The translations under genes were made by a program, and so were the position numbers. Shown here in pieces: positions 25,131-33,898 of a stretch of DNA of 64,000 bases. Within the stretch, counting starts at the first letter, position 1. Each line of letters begins with the position of its first letter. This DNA is from Streptomyces fungicidicus. GTDB lineage: Bacteria; Actinomycetota; Actinomycetes; Streptomycetales; Streptomycetaceae. The stretch spans positions 2,914,001-2,978,000 of the forward strand of contig NZ_CP023407.1 in assembly GCF_003665435.1 (NCBI RefSeq), given 5' to 3'. The notes below the pieces were generated by a model. It saw only the letters and a program-made list of their open reading frames with translations, had not been told where the DNA came from and searched no databases.

Positions 25131-25167
25131 GGGGCCCCCGGAAGCCGTCACGGCTTCCGGGGGCCCC
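25131..25167. terminator. Bidirectional terminator between nagE2 and the MBL-fold gene
   Basis: A perfect 16-bp stem (25131-25146 with 25152-25167) and a 5-nt loop, placed between convergent genes 25 bp after nagE2 and 19 bp after the opposite stop. Confidence 0.85.
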
Positions 25168-25185
25168 GGCCGTTTCGCCCGCGTC

Positions 25186-25938
25186 TCAGATCTGGTACGT
25201 CGCGCCGCGCGACGCCAGCCCCACCGGGCCGTCGTACACCGCGCGGGCGTCGGTGAGGCTGATCTGGGGGTCGGTCCAGGGGGCGATGTGGGTGAGGATC
25301 AGGCGGCGGACGCCCGCGCGGGCCGCCGTCTCACCGGCCTCGCGGCCGTTGAGGTGCAGGTCCGGGATGTCCTCCTTGCCGTGCGTGAAGGCGGCTTCGC
25401 ACAGGAAGAGGTCGGCGTCGCGGGCGAGGTCGTCGAGTGCGGGGGTCACGCCCGTGTCGCCGGAGTAGGTCAGCGTCTTCCCGCCGTGCTCGATGCGGAT
25501 GCCGTAGGCCTCGACCGGGTGCGCGACGCGCTCGGTGTGGACGAGGAACGGGCCGATCTCGAAGGTGGACGGCTTGACGGTGTGGAAGTCGAAGACCTCG
25601 CTCATGGAGGACGCCGAGGGGGTGTCGGCGTAGGCGGTGGTCAGCCGGTGCTCGGTGCCCTCGGGTCCGTAGACCGGGATGGGCTCGCAACGGCCGCCGT
25701 CGTGCCGGTAGTAGCGTGCGACGAAGTAGCCGCACATGTCGATGCAGTGGTCGGCGTGCAGATGGCTGAGGAAGATCGCGTCGAGGTCGTAGAGACCGCA
25801 GTGGCGCTGCAGCTCGCCCAGGGCGCCGTTGCCCATGTCGAGGAGCAGCCGGAAGCCGTCGGCCTCTACGAGGTAGCTCGAGCAGGCCGATTCCGCGGAC
25901 GGGAACGACCCCGAGCAGCCGACGACGGTGAGCTTCAT
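25186..25938 (-). CDS. MBL-fold metallo-hydrolase, ribonuclease Z-like
   Basis: A 250-residue metallo-beta-lactamase-fold protein. The ATG at 25938 begins MKLTVVGCSGSFPSAESACSSYLVE, the usual start of this group, with GGAGG 10 bases upstream. Metal motif HLHADHCIDM, later SGDTGVTPALDDLARDADLFLCEAAFTHG and the final LTHIAPW complete the zinc ligands. It belongs to the RNase Z/ElaC-like cluster widespread in actinobacteria. True tRNA 3'-processing activity is not certain because no exosite arm is visible. Confidence 0.88.
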   Translation of the reverse strand: MKLTVVGCSGSFPSAESACSSYLVEADGFRLLLDMGNGALGELQRHCGLYDLDAIFLSHLHADHCIDMCGYFVARYYRHDGGRCEPIPVYGPEGTEHRLTTAYADTPSASSMSEVFDFHTVKPSTFEIGPFLVHTERVAHPVEAYGIRIEHGGKTLTYSGDTGVTPALDDLARDADLFLCEAAFTHGKEDIPDLHLNGREAGETAARAGVRRLILTHIAPWTDPQISLTDARAVYDGPVGLASRGATYQI

Positions 25939-26141
25939 GAAGCAGAAACCTCCGCTGGCGGAAATGGAGGGACGGGGGTCGTGCGGTTCGTCGAGCGTAA
26001 GGCGCGAAACCGGCGGTCGCTCCTCCACCAGGGGTCGTTGTGGGCGAACTCACCTGTGCTGTCACCGGTTCGGCTGGAAGCGGCGCGTGCGGAGGCCGGG
26101 AGGGGGCGCGCACCGGCGGTCCGCGCCGGTACCGTCGGGGC

Positions 26142-26285
26142 ATGAACACGGCCTGGTGGCTCGCCCTCGCCGCGGTGGTACTACTCGCCCTCGTCACCGC
26201 GCTGGTCGACGGGTGGGGGCGGGGGCGCCGGCCGCGCAGACGGCGGCGGTCCGGGAGGGACGGGAGTGCTCCCGGAGACAGGTGA
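26142..26285 (+). CDS. Small single-pass membrane protein, 47 residues
   Basis: The ATG at 26142 begins MNTAWWLALAAVVLLALVTALVDGWGRGRR, one hydrophobic helix followed by a basic tail (RRPRRRRRSGRDGSAPGDR). Coding is plausible from the hydrophobic start and positive-inside tail, but the Shine-Dalgarno is weak (GGGGC). It lies between the divergent MBL gene and the convergent cysM. Function unknown. Confidence 0.5.
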   Translation: MNTAWWLALAAVVLLALVTALVDGWGRGRRPRRRRRSGRDGSAPGDR

Positions 26286-26330
26286 GGGGCCGGAGACTGC
26301 GGTCTCCGGCCCCCGGTCGTGCGGGTGGCG

Positions 26331-27287
<957 letters not shown>

Positions 27288-27575
27288 TCAGGCCATACCG
27301 CCGGCCACGGCCGGCAGGATCGTGATGCTGTCGCCGTCGGACAGCTTGGTGTTGATGCCGTCCAGGAAGCGGACGTCCTCGTCGTTGAGGTAGACGTTGA
27401 CGAAGCGGCGCAGCTGCTCGCCGTTCGCCTCGTCGATGAGGCGGGCCTGGATGCCCGTGTGCCGGGTCTCGAGGTCGGTGAAGAGCTCGGCGAGGGTGTT
27501 CCCGGTGCCTTCCACCGCCTTCTGGCCGTCGGTGTACTGGCGGAGGATGGTCGGGATGCGGACCTCGATGGCCAT
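27288..27575 (-). CDS. cysO: Sulfur-carrier protein CysO (MoaD/ThiS family)
   Basis: A 95-residue ubiquitin-fold protein: IEVRIPTILRQYTDGQKAVEG at the start, RRFVNVYLNDEDVRFLDGI in the middle, and LSDGDSITILPAVAGG near the end. The two conserved glycines are activated and thiocarboxylated to donate sulphur to CysM. Unlike mycobacterial CysO as I recall it, this frame continues Met-Ala before TGA, so the Gly-Gly is not C-terminal as translated. Removal of the two residues is needed before activation, presumably by the Mec/JAMM enzyme encoded just upstream. The start is ATG behind CAGGAGCC. Confidence 0.93.
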   Translation of the reverse strand: MAIEVRIPTILRQYTDGQKAVEGTGNTLAELFTDLETRHTGIQARLIDEANGEQLRRFVNVYLNDEDVRFLDGINTKLSDGDSITILPAVAGGMA

Positions 27576-27677
27576 GGCTGAGGGCTCCTGTCGGAAGTGT
27601 CTGTCGTGGGTTCGTCAGGGCGCGCGGTGGCGCACGGCAGTCCGCCGCGGCTCACGGCCCACGGCGGCAGCGGAGGA

Positions 27678-27773
27678 TCAACAGATGGCGCTGTTCAGCC
27701 TGCACAGGTCGACGTGCAGGCGCGCCACGAGCAGTGTGCCCGGCGCCTTGTCGCTCACGTCGATAAGAACCAT
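27678..27773 (-). CDS. Cysteine leader peptide upstream of cysO-cysM
   Basis: A 31-residue frame from ATG 27773 ends ARLHVDLCRLNSAIC and stops, with Cys codons at positions 24 and 31, the last directly before TGA. I recognise this RLHVDLCR-type ending as the short leader peptides found before sulphur-assimilation genes in Streptomyces. Slow translation of the Cys codons at low cysteine could alter folding of the 102-nt GC-rich leader before cysO, or couple translation. It has no Shine-Dalgarno and a -10-like hexamer six bases upstream, so it is probably leaderless. Confidence 0.75.
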   Translation of the reverse strand: MVLIDVSDKAPGTLLVARLHVDLCRLNSAIC

Positions 27774-27779
27774 GCGGTC

Positions 27780-27785
27780 ATCGTA
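27780..27785 (-). promoter_or_regulatory. Predicted -10 element for leader-cysO-cysM
   Basis: TACGAT on the minus strand fits the Streptomyces -10 pattern TANNNT and ends six bases before the leader ATG, placing the transcription start at or next to the A of the ATG. No good -35 is seen, which is common in Streptomyces. Confidence 0.5.
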
Positions 27786-27871
27786 TCGATTCCCGGACGG
27801 GCTCCCGGAGTGTGATCTCACCTCTCGGACACATCCCTTCCGCACTGTAAGACGGGGGTGCGATCGCCCGG

Positions 27872-28294
27872 TCAGTACGCCTCGACGACCTTGACCTCCT
27901 CCTCGGTGATCTCACCCTCCAGGATGCGGAAGGAGCGGAACTGGAACTCGCCGGCGTCGTCGGTGTCGGCGGTGGAGACCAGGACGTAGTGGGCGCCGGG
28001 CTCGTTGGCGTAGGTGACGTCGGTGCGCGACGGGTAGGCCTCGGTGGCCGTGTGGGAGTGGTAGATCACCACCGGCTCCTCGTCGTTGTCGTCCATCTCG
28101 CGGTACAGCTTCAGCAGGTCCTGGGAGTCGAACTCGTAGAAGGTGGGCGAGCGGGCAGCGTTCAGCATCGGGATGAAGCGCTCGGGGCGGCCGGCGCCCA
28201 CCGGGCCCGCCACCACGCCGCACGCCTCGTCGGGGTGGTCCTCGCGCGCGTGGGCGACGATCTGGTCGTACAGGGCCTGGGTGATGGTCAGCAT
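27872..28294 (-). CDS. mec: JAMM/Mpn+ metallopeptidase, CysO-cysteine hydrolase (Mec)
   Basis: A 140-residue M67 zinc protease with all JAMM residues: Glu23 (DEACGVVAG), H79-S-H81 in VIYHSHTATEAYPSRTD, Ser89 and Asp92. The mycobacterial homologue cleaves the isopeptide-like CysO-cysteine bond, freeing cysteine and CysO. Here it may also trim the Met-Ala tail of CysO, as JAMM proteases do for other extended sulphur carriers. It is 98 bp upstream of the leader peptide on the same strand, so it can be transcribed separately from cysO-cysM or with it. Confidence 0.92.
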   Translation of the reverse strand: MLTITQALYDQIVAHAREDHPDEACGVVAGPVGAGRPERFIPMLNAARSPTFYEFDSQDLLKLYREMDDNDEEPVVIYHSHTATEAYPSRTDVTYANEPGAHYVLVSTADTDDAGEFQFRSFRILEGEITEEEVKVVEAY

Positions 28295-28312
28295 GGGGCT
28301 CAGGATAAGCAG

Positions 28313-28353
28313 ACGGGCCGTTCCGTACCGAGGGGTGGTACGGAACAGCCCGT
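28313..28353 (-). terminator. Terminator after the amino-acid permease gene
   Basis: A long stem pairs ACGGGC plus GTTCCGTACC with GGTACGGAAC plus GCCCGT around a one-base C/A mismatch; the loop is GAGGGGT. It is 28 bp beyond the permease stop and upstream of mec. Confidence 0.85.
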
Positions 28354-28381
28354 ATGCCGGACGGCTTGCGTGGTGAGGGGG

Positions 28382-29806
28382 TCAGCCGACCTTCTCGAAG
28401 CGGCTGTCGTCGCGCCGGGTGATCTGCGGGTTGCGGTTCTTGAGGACCATCCAGCCGATGCCGAGGGCGACGGCCCAGCCGGCCATCACGTACAGGCAGA
28501 TCCGGGCGTCCGCGTCGATCGCGATGAGGCAGGTGACGAAGAGCAGGAACGCGATGGCGATGTAGGAGCAGACCGAGCCGCCGGGCGCCGGGAAGGACGA
28601 GGCGGGCAGCCGGCCCGCGACGACCTGGCGGCGGTAGAGGACGTGGCTGATCAGGATCATCAGCCAGGTCCAGATGCCGGCCGCGGTGGCGATGGACGTG
28701 ACGTAGCCGAAGGCCTTCTCGGGGACGACGTAGTTCAGGACGACGCCGATGCCCATGAAGAACACCGAGGTGGCGATGCCGAGCGCGGGCGTCTTGCGGG
28801 ACGACAGCCGCTTGAAGGCGCCCGGGGCCTCTCCGTTGTCGGCGAGATTGCGCAGCATGCGTCCGGTGGAGTACATGCCGGAGTTGCAGGACGACAGGGC
28901 GGCGGTGAGCACGACGAAGTTGACGATGCCGGCGCCGGCCGGGATGCCGATGACCGCGAACGCCTTCACGAAGGGGCTGGCGTCGGCGGAGAACTCGGTC
29001 CACTTGACCACGCACAGGATGACGGTGAGCGCGCCGACGTAGAAGAGCGCGATGCGCCAGGGCAGCGTGTTGATCGCCTTGGGGAGGGTCTTCTCGGGGT
29101 TCTCGGACTCGCCGGCCGTGACACCGACGAGCTCGACGGCGAGGTAGGCGAACATGACGCCCTGCAGGGTCATCAGGGACGAGCCGATGCCCTTGGGGAA
29201 GAAGCCGTCGAAGGCCCAGAGGTTGGAGACGGCGGCGGTGTCGCCGGCCTGGCTGAAGCCGAGGGTGAGCACACCGAGACCGATCACGATCATGCCGATG
29301 ATGGCGGTGACCTTGACCATCGAGAACCAGAACTCGATCTCGCCGAACAGCTTCACCGAGATCAGGTTGGCCCCGAACAGGATGACCAGGAAGACCAGCG
29401 CCGACGTCCACTGCGGGATCGCCGGGAACCAGTAGTTGATGTAGATGGCCGCGGCGGTCAGCTCGGCCATGCCGGTGACCACCCACATCAGCCAGTACGT
29501 CCAGCCGGTGAAGTAGCCGAAGAACGGGCCGAGGAACTCACGCGAGTATTCGGCGAAGGAGCCGGAGACGGGGCGGTAGAGCAGGAGCTCGCCCAGGGCC
29601 CGCATGATGAAGAAGATGATGACGCCCGCGAGGGCGTACATGACGATCAGGCTGGGACCGGCCTTGGCGATGTTCGCCCCGGCTCCCAGGAAGAGCCCGA
29701 CGCCGATGGCGCCGCCGATCGCGATCATCTGGACCTGGCGGCTGTTGAGGCCGCGCTCGTACCCCTCCTCGGGTACGGACTCCGTGTCGACCTGCGGTGA
29801 GGCCAT
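28382..29806 (-). CDS. Amino-acid permease (APC superfamily)
   Basis: A 474-residue, 12-helix permease. It begins GLNSRQVQMIAIGGAIGVGLFLGAG, the conserved helix-1 motif of amino-acid/proton symporters, and contains GELLLYRPVSGSFAEYSREFLGPFFGYFTGWTYWLMWV and VELVGVTAGESENPEKTLPKAINTLPWRI. These fit the AnsP/CycA/GabP-type branch. The exact amino acid cannot be read. The ATG at 29806 begins MASPQV; an ATG 21 bases upstream is possible. A strong leader hairpin precedes it, and it lies beside the cysteine genes but on its own transcript. Confidence 0.88.
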   Translation of the reverse strand: MASPQVDTESVPEEGYERGLNSRQVQMIAIGGAIGVGLFLGAGANIAKAGPSLIVMYALAGVIIFFIMRALGELLLYRPVSGSFAEYSREFLGPFFGYFTGWTYWLMWVVTGMAELTAAAIYINYWFPAIPQWTSALVFLVILFGANLISVKLFGEIEFWFSMVKVTAIIGMIVIGLGVLTLGFSQAGDTAAVSNLWAFDGFFPKGIGSSLMTLQGVMFAYLAVELVGVTAGESENPEKTLPKAINTLPWRIALFYVGALTVILCVVKWTEFSADASPFVKAFAVIGIPAGAGIVNFVVLTAALSSCNSGMYSTGRMLRNLADNGEAPGAFKRLSSRKTPALGIATSVFFMGIGVVLNYVVPEKAFGYVTSIATAAGIWTWLMILISHVLYRRQVVAGRLPASSFPAPGGSVCSYIAIAFLLFVTCLIAIDADARICLYVMAGWAVALGIGWMVLKNRNPQITRRDDSRFEKVG

Positions 29807-29828
29807 GTGTCGTGCGCCTTTCTCCATG

Positions 29829-29859
29829 CCGATCCGGGCCGCTGTCGGCCTCGGATCGG
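29829..29859 (-). promoter_or_regulatory. Leader hairpin upstream of the amino-acid permease
   Basis: CCGATCCG (29829-29836) pairs with CGGATCGG (29852-29859), continued inside by GGCC/GGCC around a 6-nt loop and one bulged base. It ends 22 nt before the ATG and overlaps where a leader ribosome site would be. It may modulate translation or terminate early. No known riboswitch is recognised. Confidence 0.4.
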
Positions 29860-30260
29860 GTCGCGATCCCCCCGGACTGATGGAGTTGTTGCCTGGCCGG
29901 CGGTCACCGGCTCGGTGGCGCACCCGGCGGAACATAAGGGTGGTGTTCGCCGGGCGGTCGTGAAGATTTATCACGGCCGCAATACTGATCACAGGGGCGG
30001 CGTGTGGCGCGCCTCACAGGAAGAAGCGGACAAAAGACACCTGAAGAGCGCATAGATGGCGGGGCCTTTGACGCGATCGTTATCCGGATTTGAGTGTCCT
30101 CTGAGCGATCGCGTCAGCAGACTTTTCCGGACCTCCGGCACGCATTCACGGCATGGGAGTCACACATTCCGGAACACGGAGTCCGGGCACGCCGAAGCGC
30201 GGATCCCGGGCGTGGGACGCCGGATCCGGGGCGTGAGGCAGCGGTTCGGGGTGTGGCGGT
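29860..30260. other. Non-coding gap of about 400 bp
   Basis: I see no credible gene. The part nearest the permease is less GC-rich (GAAGATTTATCACGGC, AATACTGATCAC) and probably holds its promoter. The part near the DUF2017 stop has two copies of GGCGTG-GACGCCGGATCCGGGGCGTG-like sequence (about 30193-30235) that could fold as a weak terminator. Confidence 0.5.
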
Positions 30261-30863
30261 TCAGGGCATCAGCGTCGTGACGAGCGTCTCCTGGAGCCCG
30301 CCGAGCCAGAGGTACGCCATCACCATCGGCTTGCGGGGGTCCTGGTCGGGGAGGTGGAAGAGGAGGTCGCTGTCGTCCTCGTCGCTGATCTCCAGCCGGG
30401 CGCCGATCGCCAGGCGCAGGTCGTTGAGGGCGCCGAGCCACTTCCGGGAGTCGTCCGGCGACAGCTCGAGCACCGCGCCGCCCTCGCCGGCCGGGCTGAG
30501 CGCGTCCAGGGAGCGGATCACCGCGAGGGCGTTGTCGCGCTTGCCGGCCCGCAGGTCGTTCTCGGTGTAGCGGCGGAACTCGGCGGAGTGGGCCTTCTGC
30601 TCCTCGGCCTCCTTGGCCCCCGGGGTGCCGTCCGGGTCGCCGTAGGCGTCCGGGAACAGGCGGCGCAGCACCGGGTCGGAGGGCGGCTCGCTCGGGCCGT
30701 CGGCGAAGAGGTCGGCGAGCGGGTCGGCGGAGGCGTCCTCGGCTGGTCCGGGGCCGATGAGCTCCATCATCTGCACGGCCAGGGAGCGGATGATGGAGAT
30801 CTCGACGTCGTCGAGCGCGACGGCCGCGCCGCCGCCGGGGAGCGGTTCGAAGGTTCCTGGCAT
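30261..30863 (-). CDS. DUF2017 protein
   Basis: A 200-residue cytoplasmic protein: VALDDVEISIIRSLAVQMMELIG, DPVLRRLFPDAYGDPD, FRRYTENDLRAGKRDNALAVIRSL and SRKWLGALNDLRLAIGARLEI. These match the actinobacterial DUF2017 family, nearly always encoded next to clpS, as here (56 bp downstream). The conserved pairing suggests a role linked to Clp proteolysis, but no activity is proven. The middle is acidic and Pro-rich. Confidence 0.88.
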   Translation of the reverse strand: MPGTFEPLPGGGAAVALDDVEISIIRSLAVQMMELIGPGPAEDASADPLADLFADGPSEPPSDPVLRRLFPDAYGDPDGTPGAKEAEEQKAHSAEFRRYTENDLRAGKRDNALAVIRSLDALSPAGEGGAVLELSPDDSRKWLGALNDLRLAIGARLEISDEDDSDLLFHLPDQDPRKPMVMAYLWLGGLQETLVTTLMP

Positions 30864-30919
30864 GGCGGCGATTCGCTACTTCCGGTCCTGCGGGCGGGGT
30901 CGGGTCATGTCCGGCTCGG

Positions 30920-31237
30920 TCACTTCCGGTCGTGCTGGAGGGTGGCCCACAGTCCGTAGCCGTGCATGGCCTGCACGTCGCGTTCCATCTCCTCGCGGGT
31001 ACCGCTGGAGACGACCGCCCGGCCCTTGTGGTGGACGTCGAGCATGAGCTTGGTGGCCTTGTCCTTGGAGTAGCCGAAGTACGACTGGAAGACGTACGTC
31101 ACATAGCTCATGAGGTTGACCGGGTCGTTGTGGACGATGGTGACCCACGGGACGTCGGGCTCGGGTACGGCGAAGACCTCCTCCGCCGACTCGGTGCGTT
31201 CGATCTCCATGGGTGCGGGTGACGTCACAGGCCCCAT
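30920..31237 (-). CDS. clpS: ClpS, adaptor of the Clp protease
   Basis: A 105-residue N-degron adaptor. [72 protein letters not shown] carries the ClpS core: the HNDP(V)N motif that positions the N-end residue pocket, and the conserved H-KG and E-D residues. It delivers proteins with bulky N-terminal residues to ClpAP/ClpCP. ATG 31237 is used; ATG 31210 (MEIERT) is an alternative. It is divergent from pncB across about 100 bp. Confidence 0.93.
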   Translation of the reverse strand: MGPVTSPAPMEIERTESAEEVFAVPEPDVPWVTIVHNDPVNLMSYVTYVFQSYFGYSKDKATKLMLDVHHKGRAVVSSGTREEMERDVQAMHGYGLWATLQHDRK

Positions 31238-31297
31238 GCTGCCACCGCTGGGGGGTGGTCGCACAAACCGGCCCGCTGTTCCGGTGCGCGGACCTAA

Positions 31298-31314
31298 ATC
31301 GTCAAACTGACGAA
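31298..31314. promoter_or_regulatory. Inverted-repeat operator upstream of pncB
   Basis: TCGTCA-AAC-TGACGA is a perfect 6-bp inverted repeat, 21 bp before the pncB ATG and 61 bp from the clpS start. It resembles the GTCAAACTGAC-type sites ascribed to the NAD regulator NrtR in actinobacteria, from memory. Assignment to NrtR is an inference from sequence and from the NAD-salvage gene it precedes. Confidence 0.55.
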
Positions 31315-31334
31315 ATGGGGGTAGCATCCACGTC

Positions 31335-32681
31335 ATGAACACAGCGGACCTTGGGCTGCCGGTGGACGTCCCCTCGACGGCTCTCTTCACTGACCAGTAC
31401 GAGCTGACCATGCTGCGGGCAGCGCTGAAGGCCGGCACGGCCGGGCGGCGCAGCGTGTTCGAGGTCTTCACCCGGCGACTGCCGGACGGCCGCCGCTACG
31501 GCGTGCTGGCCGGCACCGGACGGGTGCTGGACGCGGTGGAGAACTTCCGCTTCGACCCGGGCGTCCTCGGGTTCCTGCGCGAGAAGGACATCGTCGACGA
31601 GGAGACCCTGGACTATCTGGCCGGCTACCGCTTCTCCGGTGACATCTGGGGCTACCCCGAGGGAGAGGTGTACTTCCCGGGCTCGCCGGTCATGCGGGTG
31701 GAGGGCAGCTTCGCGGAGTGCGTGCTCCTCGAGACGGTGATCCTGTCGATCCTCAACCACGACTCGGCGATCGCCGCCGCTGCCTCCCGGATGTCCTCCG
31801 CGGCCGGCGGGCGGCCGCTGATCGAGATGGGCGCGCGGCGCACCCACGAGCTGGCCGCGGTGGCCGCCTCCCGGGCCGCGTACGTCGGCGGCTTCGCCTC
31901 CACCTCCGACCTGGCGGCCGGCTTCCGCTACAACATCCCGACCGTGGGCACCTCCGCCCACGCCTTCACCCTGCTGCACGACAGCGAGCGGGACGCCTTC
32001 CGGGCCCAGGTGGACTCCCTCGGCGGCGGTACGACGCTGCTGGTGGACACCTACGACGTGACCGAGGCGGTCCGCACGGCCGTGGAGATCGCCGGGCCGG
32101 AGCTGGGCGCCGTCCGGATCGACTCCGGTGACCTGCTGCTGGTGGCCCACCGGGTGCGGCAGCAGCTGGACGAGCTGGGCGCCACCGGCACGAGGATCCT
32201 CGTGACCTCGGACCTGGACGAGTACGCCATCGCCTCGCTGGCGGCGGCGCCGGTGGACGCCTACGGGGTGGGCACGCAGCTGGTGACCGGCTCGGGACAC
32301 CCGACGGCCTCCATGGTCTACAAGCTGGTCGCCCGCGCGGAGTCCGCCGACCCGAAGGCGCCGCTGGTGCCGGTGGCGAAGAAGTCCACCGGAGGCAAGA
32401 CCTCCGTCGGCGGCCGCAAGTGGGCCGCGCGGCGGCTGGACGCGGACGGCGTCGCCGAGGCCGAGGTGATCGGCACCGGCCCGGTGCCGGACGAGCTGGC
32501 CGGGCGGCAACTGCTGGTGCCGCTCGTCGAGGGCGGCGAGGTGGTCGCCCGCGAGCCGCTGGACGTGGTCCGCGACCGGCACGCGGCGGCGCGGGCGGGG
32601 CTGCCGCTCTCCGCCACCCAGCTCTCCCGAGGGGAACCCGTCCTTCCGACGGAGTACGCGCAGCTGCCGTCGGGTAGCTAG
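31335..32681 (+). CDS. pncB: Nicotinate phosphoribosyltransferase
   Basis: A 448-residue NAD-salvage enzyme that couples nicotinate to PRPP (with ATP hydrolysis) to give nicotinate mononucleotide. Signatures: [83 protein letters not shown] (autophosphorylated His in the GTSAHAF region), [16 protein letters not shown] and [13 protein letters not shown]. Length is normal. pncA lies 62 bp downstream, so the operon converts nicotinamide to NaMN. Confidence 0.95.
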   Translation: MNTADLGLPVDVPSTALFTDQYELTMLRAALKAGTAGRRSVFEVFTRRLPDGRRYGVLAGTGRVLDAVENFRFDPGVLGFLREKDIVDEETLDYLAGYRFSGDIWGYPEGEVYFPGSPVMRVEGSFAECVLLETVILSILNHDSAIAAAASRMSSAAGGRPLIEMGARRTHELAAVAASRAAYVGGFASTSDLAAGFRYNIPTVGTSAHAFTLLHDSERDAFRAQVDSLGGGTTLLVDTYDVTEAVRTAVEIAGPELGAVRIDSGDLLLVAHRVRQQLDELGATGTRILVTSDLDEYAIASLAAAPVDAYGVGTQLVTGSGHPTASMVYKLVARAESADPKAPLVPVAKKSTGGKTSVGGRKWAARRLDADGVAEAEVIGTGPVPDELAGRQLLVPLVEGGEVVAREPLDVVRDRHAAARAGLPLSATQLSRGEPVLPTEYAQLPSGS

Positions 32682-32743
32682 AAGCGTGTCCCCGTCCGTT
32701 CCGTCCCCGATCCGCCCGTCCCCCCAGTCGAAGGACACCGACC

Positions 32744-33331
32744 ATGCGCCGCGCACTGATCGTCGTTGACGTGCAGAACGACTTCTGCGAGGGGGGCAGT
32801 CTCGCCGTGGCCGGCGGTGCGGACGTGGCCGCCGCCATCACCGAGCTGATCGGGCAGGCCCCGGCCGGGTACCGGCACGTGGTGGCCACCCGGGACCACC
32901 ACATCGCGCCCGGCGGGCACTTCGCCGACAACCCCGACTTCGTACGGTCCTGGCCCGCGCACTGCGTCGCCGGGACGGAGGGTGTCGGGTTCCACCCGAA
33001 CTTCGCGCCCGCGGTGACCTCCGGGTCGGTCGACGCCGTGTTCAGCAAGGGCGCGTACTCGGCGGCCTACAGCGGGTTCGAGGGGGCGGACGAGAACGGG
33101 ACGCCGCTGGCGGAGTGGCTGCGGGAGCGGGAGGTCGACGAGGTGGACGTGGTGGGGATCGCCACGGACCACTGCGTGCGGGCCACCGCGCTGGACGCGG
33201 CGAAGGAGGGGTTCCGGACGCGGGTGCTGCTGGGGCTGACGGCGGGGGTGGCCGGGGCCACGACCGAGCGGGCGGTGGAGGAGATGCGGGGGGCCGGGGT
33301 GGAGCTGACGGGGGCGCCCGTCGTGCGGTGA
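32744..33331 (+). CDS. pncA: Nicotinamidase (isochorismatase family)
   Basis: A 195-residue cysteine amidohydrolase. Catalytic triad: Asp9 (VVDVQNDFCEGG), Lys102 (VFSKGAYSAAYSGFEG) and Cys144 (GIATDHCVRATALDA). The metal-binding DHHIAPGGHF is intact. It deamidates nicotinamide to nicotinate, the substrate of the PncB enzyme encoded just upstream, and would also activate pyrazinamide. ATG start. Operon with pncB. Confidence 0.95.
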   Translation: MRRALIVVDVQNDFCEGGSLAVAGGADVAAAITELIGQAPAGYRHVVATRDHHIAPGGHFADNPDFVRSWPAHCVAGTEGVGFHPNFAPAVTSGSVDAVFSKGAYSAAYSGFEGADENGTPLAEWLREREVDEVDVVGIATDHCVRATALDAAKEGFRTRVLLGLTAGVAGATTERAVEEMRGAGVELTGAPVVR

Positions 33332-33385
33332 GCCTCGCGGGGGTGGCCCGGGTGGGGTTTCGGCTAGCGGCGCCCTGCCGGTGCC

Positions 33386-33429
33386 GCTGCGCCCACCCGT
33401 GCCGCCCTGCGGCACGACTGCCCGCAGCT
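33386..33429 (+). repeat. Dispersed two-hairpin repeat, copy 1
   Basis: The core GCGCCCACCCGTGCCG continues CCCTGCGGCACGACTGCCC and GCAGC. Inner stem GTGCCGC-CCT-GCGGCAC (33399-33415); outer stem GCTGCG with CGCAGC. Two further copies lie at 48578-48624 (inverted) and 48726-48773. I recognise it as a common Streptomyces intergenic element. Here it lies between pncA and a convergent gene. Confidence 0.8.
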
Positions 33430-33446
33430 AGGCCGGTCTGAGGCGA

Positions 33447-33764
33447 CTAGGCGGGTCTGAGGAGGGCTTTTATGGGGTGCCAGAGTTCTACCGTCAGGGG
33501 GGTGGACTCGGGGGTGGTGCGCCATATGAGGCCGTCGGGATGGTGGAGCACCGCGGTGATCTCGTCGGGGGTGGGCGGGGCGGAGTTGCCCCGCAGGTAG
33601 ACCGCCCGCAGGCCCAGGTTGCGCAGCCTGGTCAGGGCTCGGGCGCGGTTCTGGGCGTGGACGAGGACGCGTACTCCGGCGGGTGCGTCGGCGGCGGGAC
33701 TGGGCAGGTTCAGCGCCACCACCACCGTGCCGTTCGGCAGCTTGCAGAAACCTCCTGCGGCCAT
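33447..33764 (-). CDS. Hypothetical protein, 105 residues
   Basis: It begins MAAGGFCKLPNGTVVVALNLPSP and continues AGVRVLVHAQNRARALTRLRNLGLRAVYLRGNSAPPTPDEITAVLHHPDGLIWRT. An alternating hydrophobic pattern suggests a small alpha/beta fold. I do not recognise a family. The start is ATG with AGGAGG seven bases upstream, a strong site that supports real translation. It is divergent from nothing obvious and converges with pncA. Confidence 0.7.
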   Translation of the reverse strand: MAAGGFCKLPNGTVVVALNLPSPAADAPAGVRVLVHAQNRARALTRLRNLGLRAVYLRGNSAPPTPDEITAVLHHPDGLIWRTTPESTPLTVELWHPIKALLRPA

Positions 33765-33837
33765 GCGGTCATACCCCCGGTTCGGCCTGCGCGGAGACAG
33801 GTGTCAATAAGTGAGTCACAGGAGGCACCTAAACACG

Positions 33838-33873
33838 GATCGGCGGTGACCCGCCAGGGGGTCACCGCCGATC
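33838..33873 (-). terminator. Terminator after the M6 metalloprotease gene
   Basis: A perfect 14-bp stem, GATCGGCGGTGACC with GGTCACCGCCGATC, 8-nt loop, 25 bp beyond the protease stop. Confidence 0.85.
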
Positions 33874-33898
33874 ATGTGTTGACCTGCGAAGATGCTGT

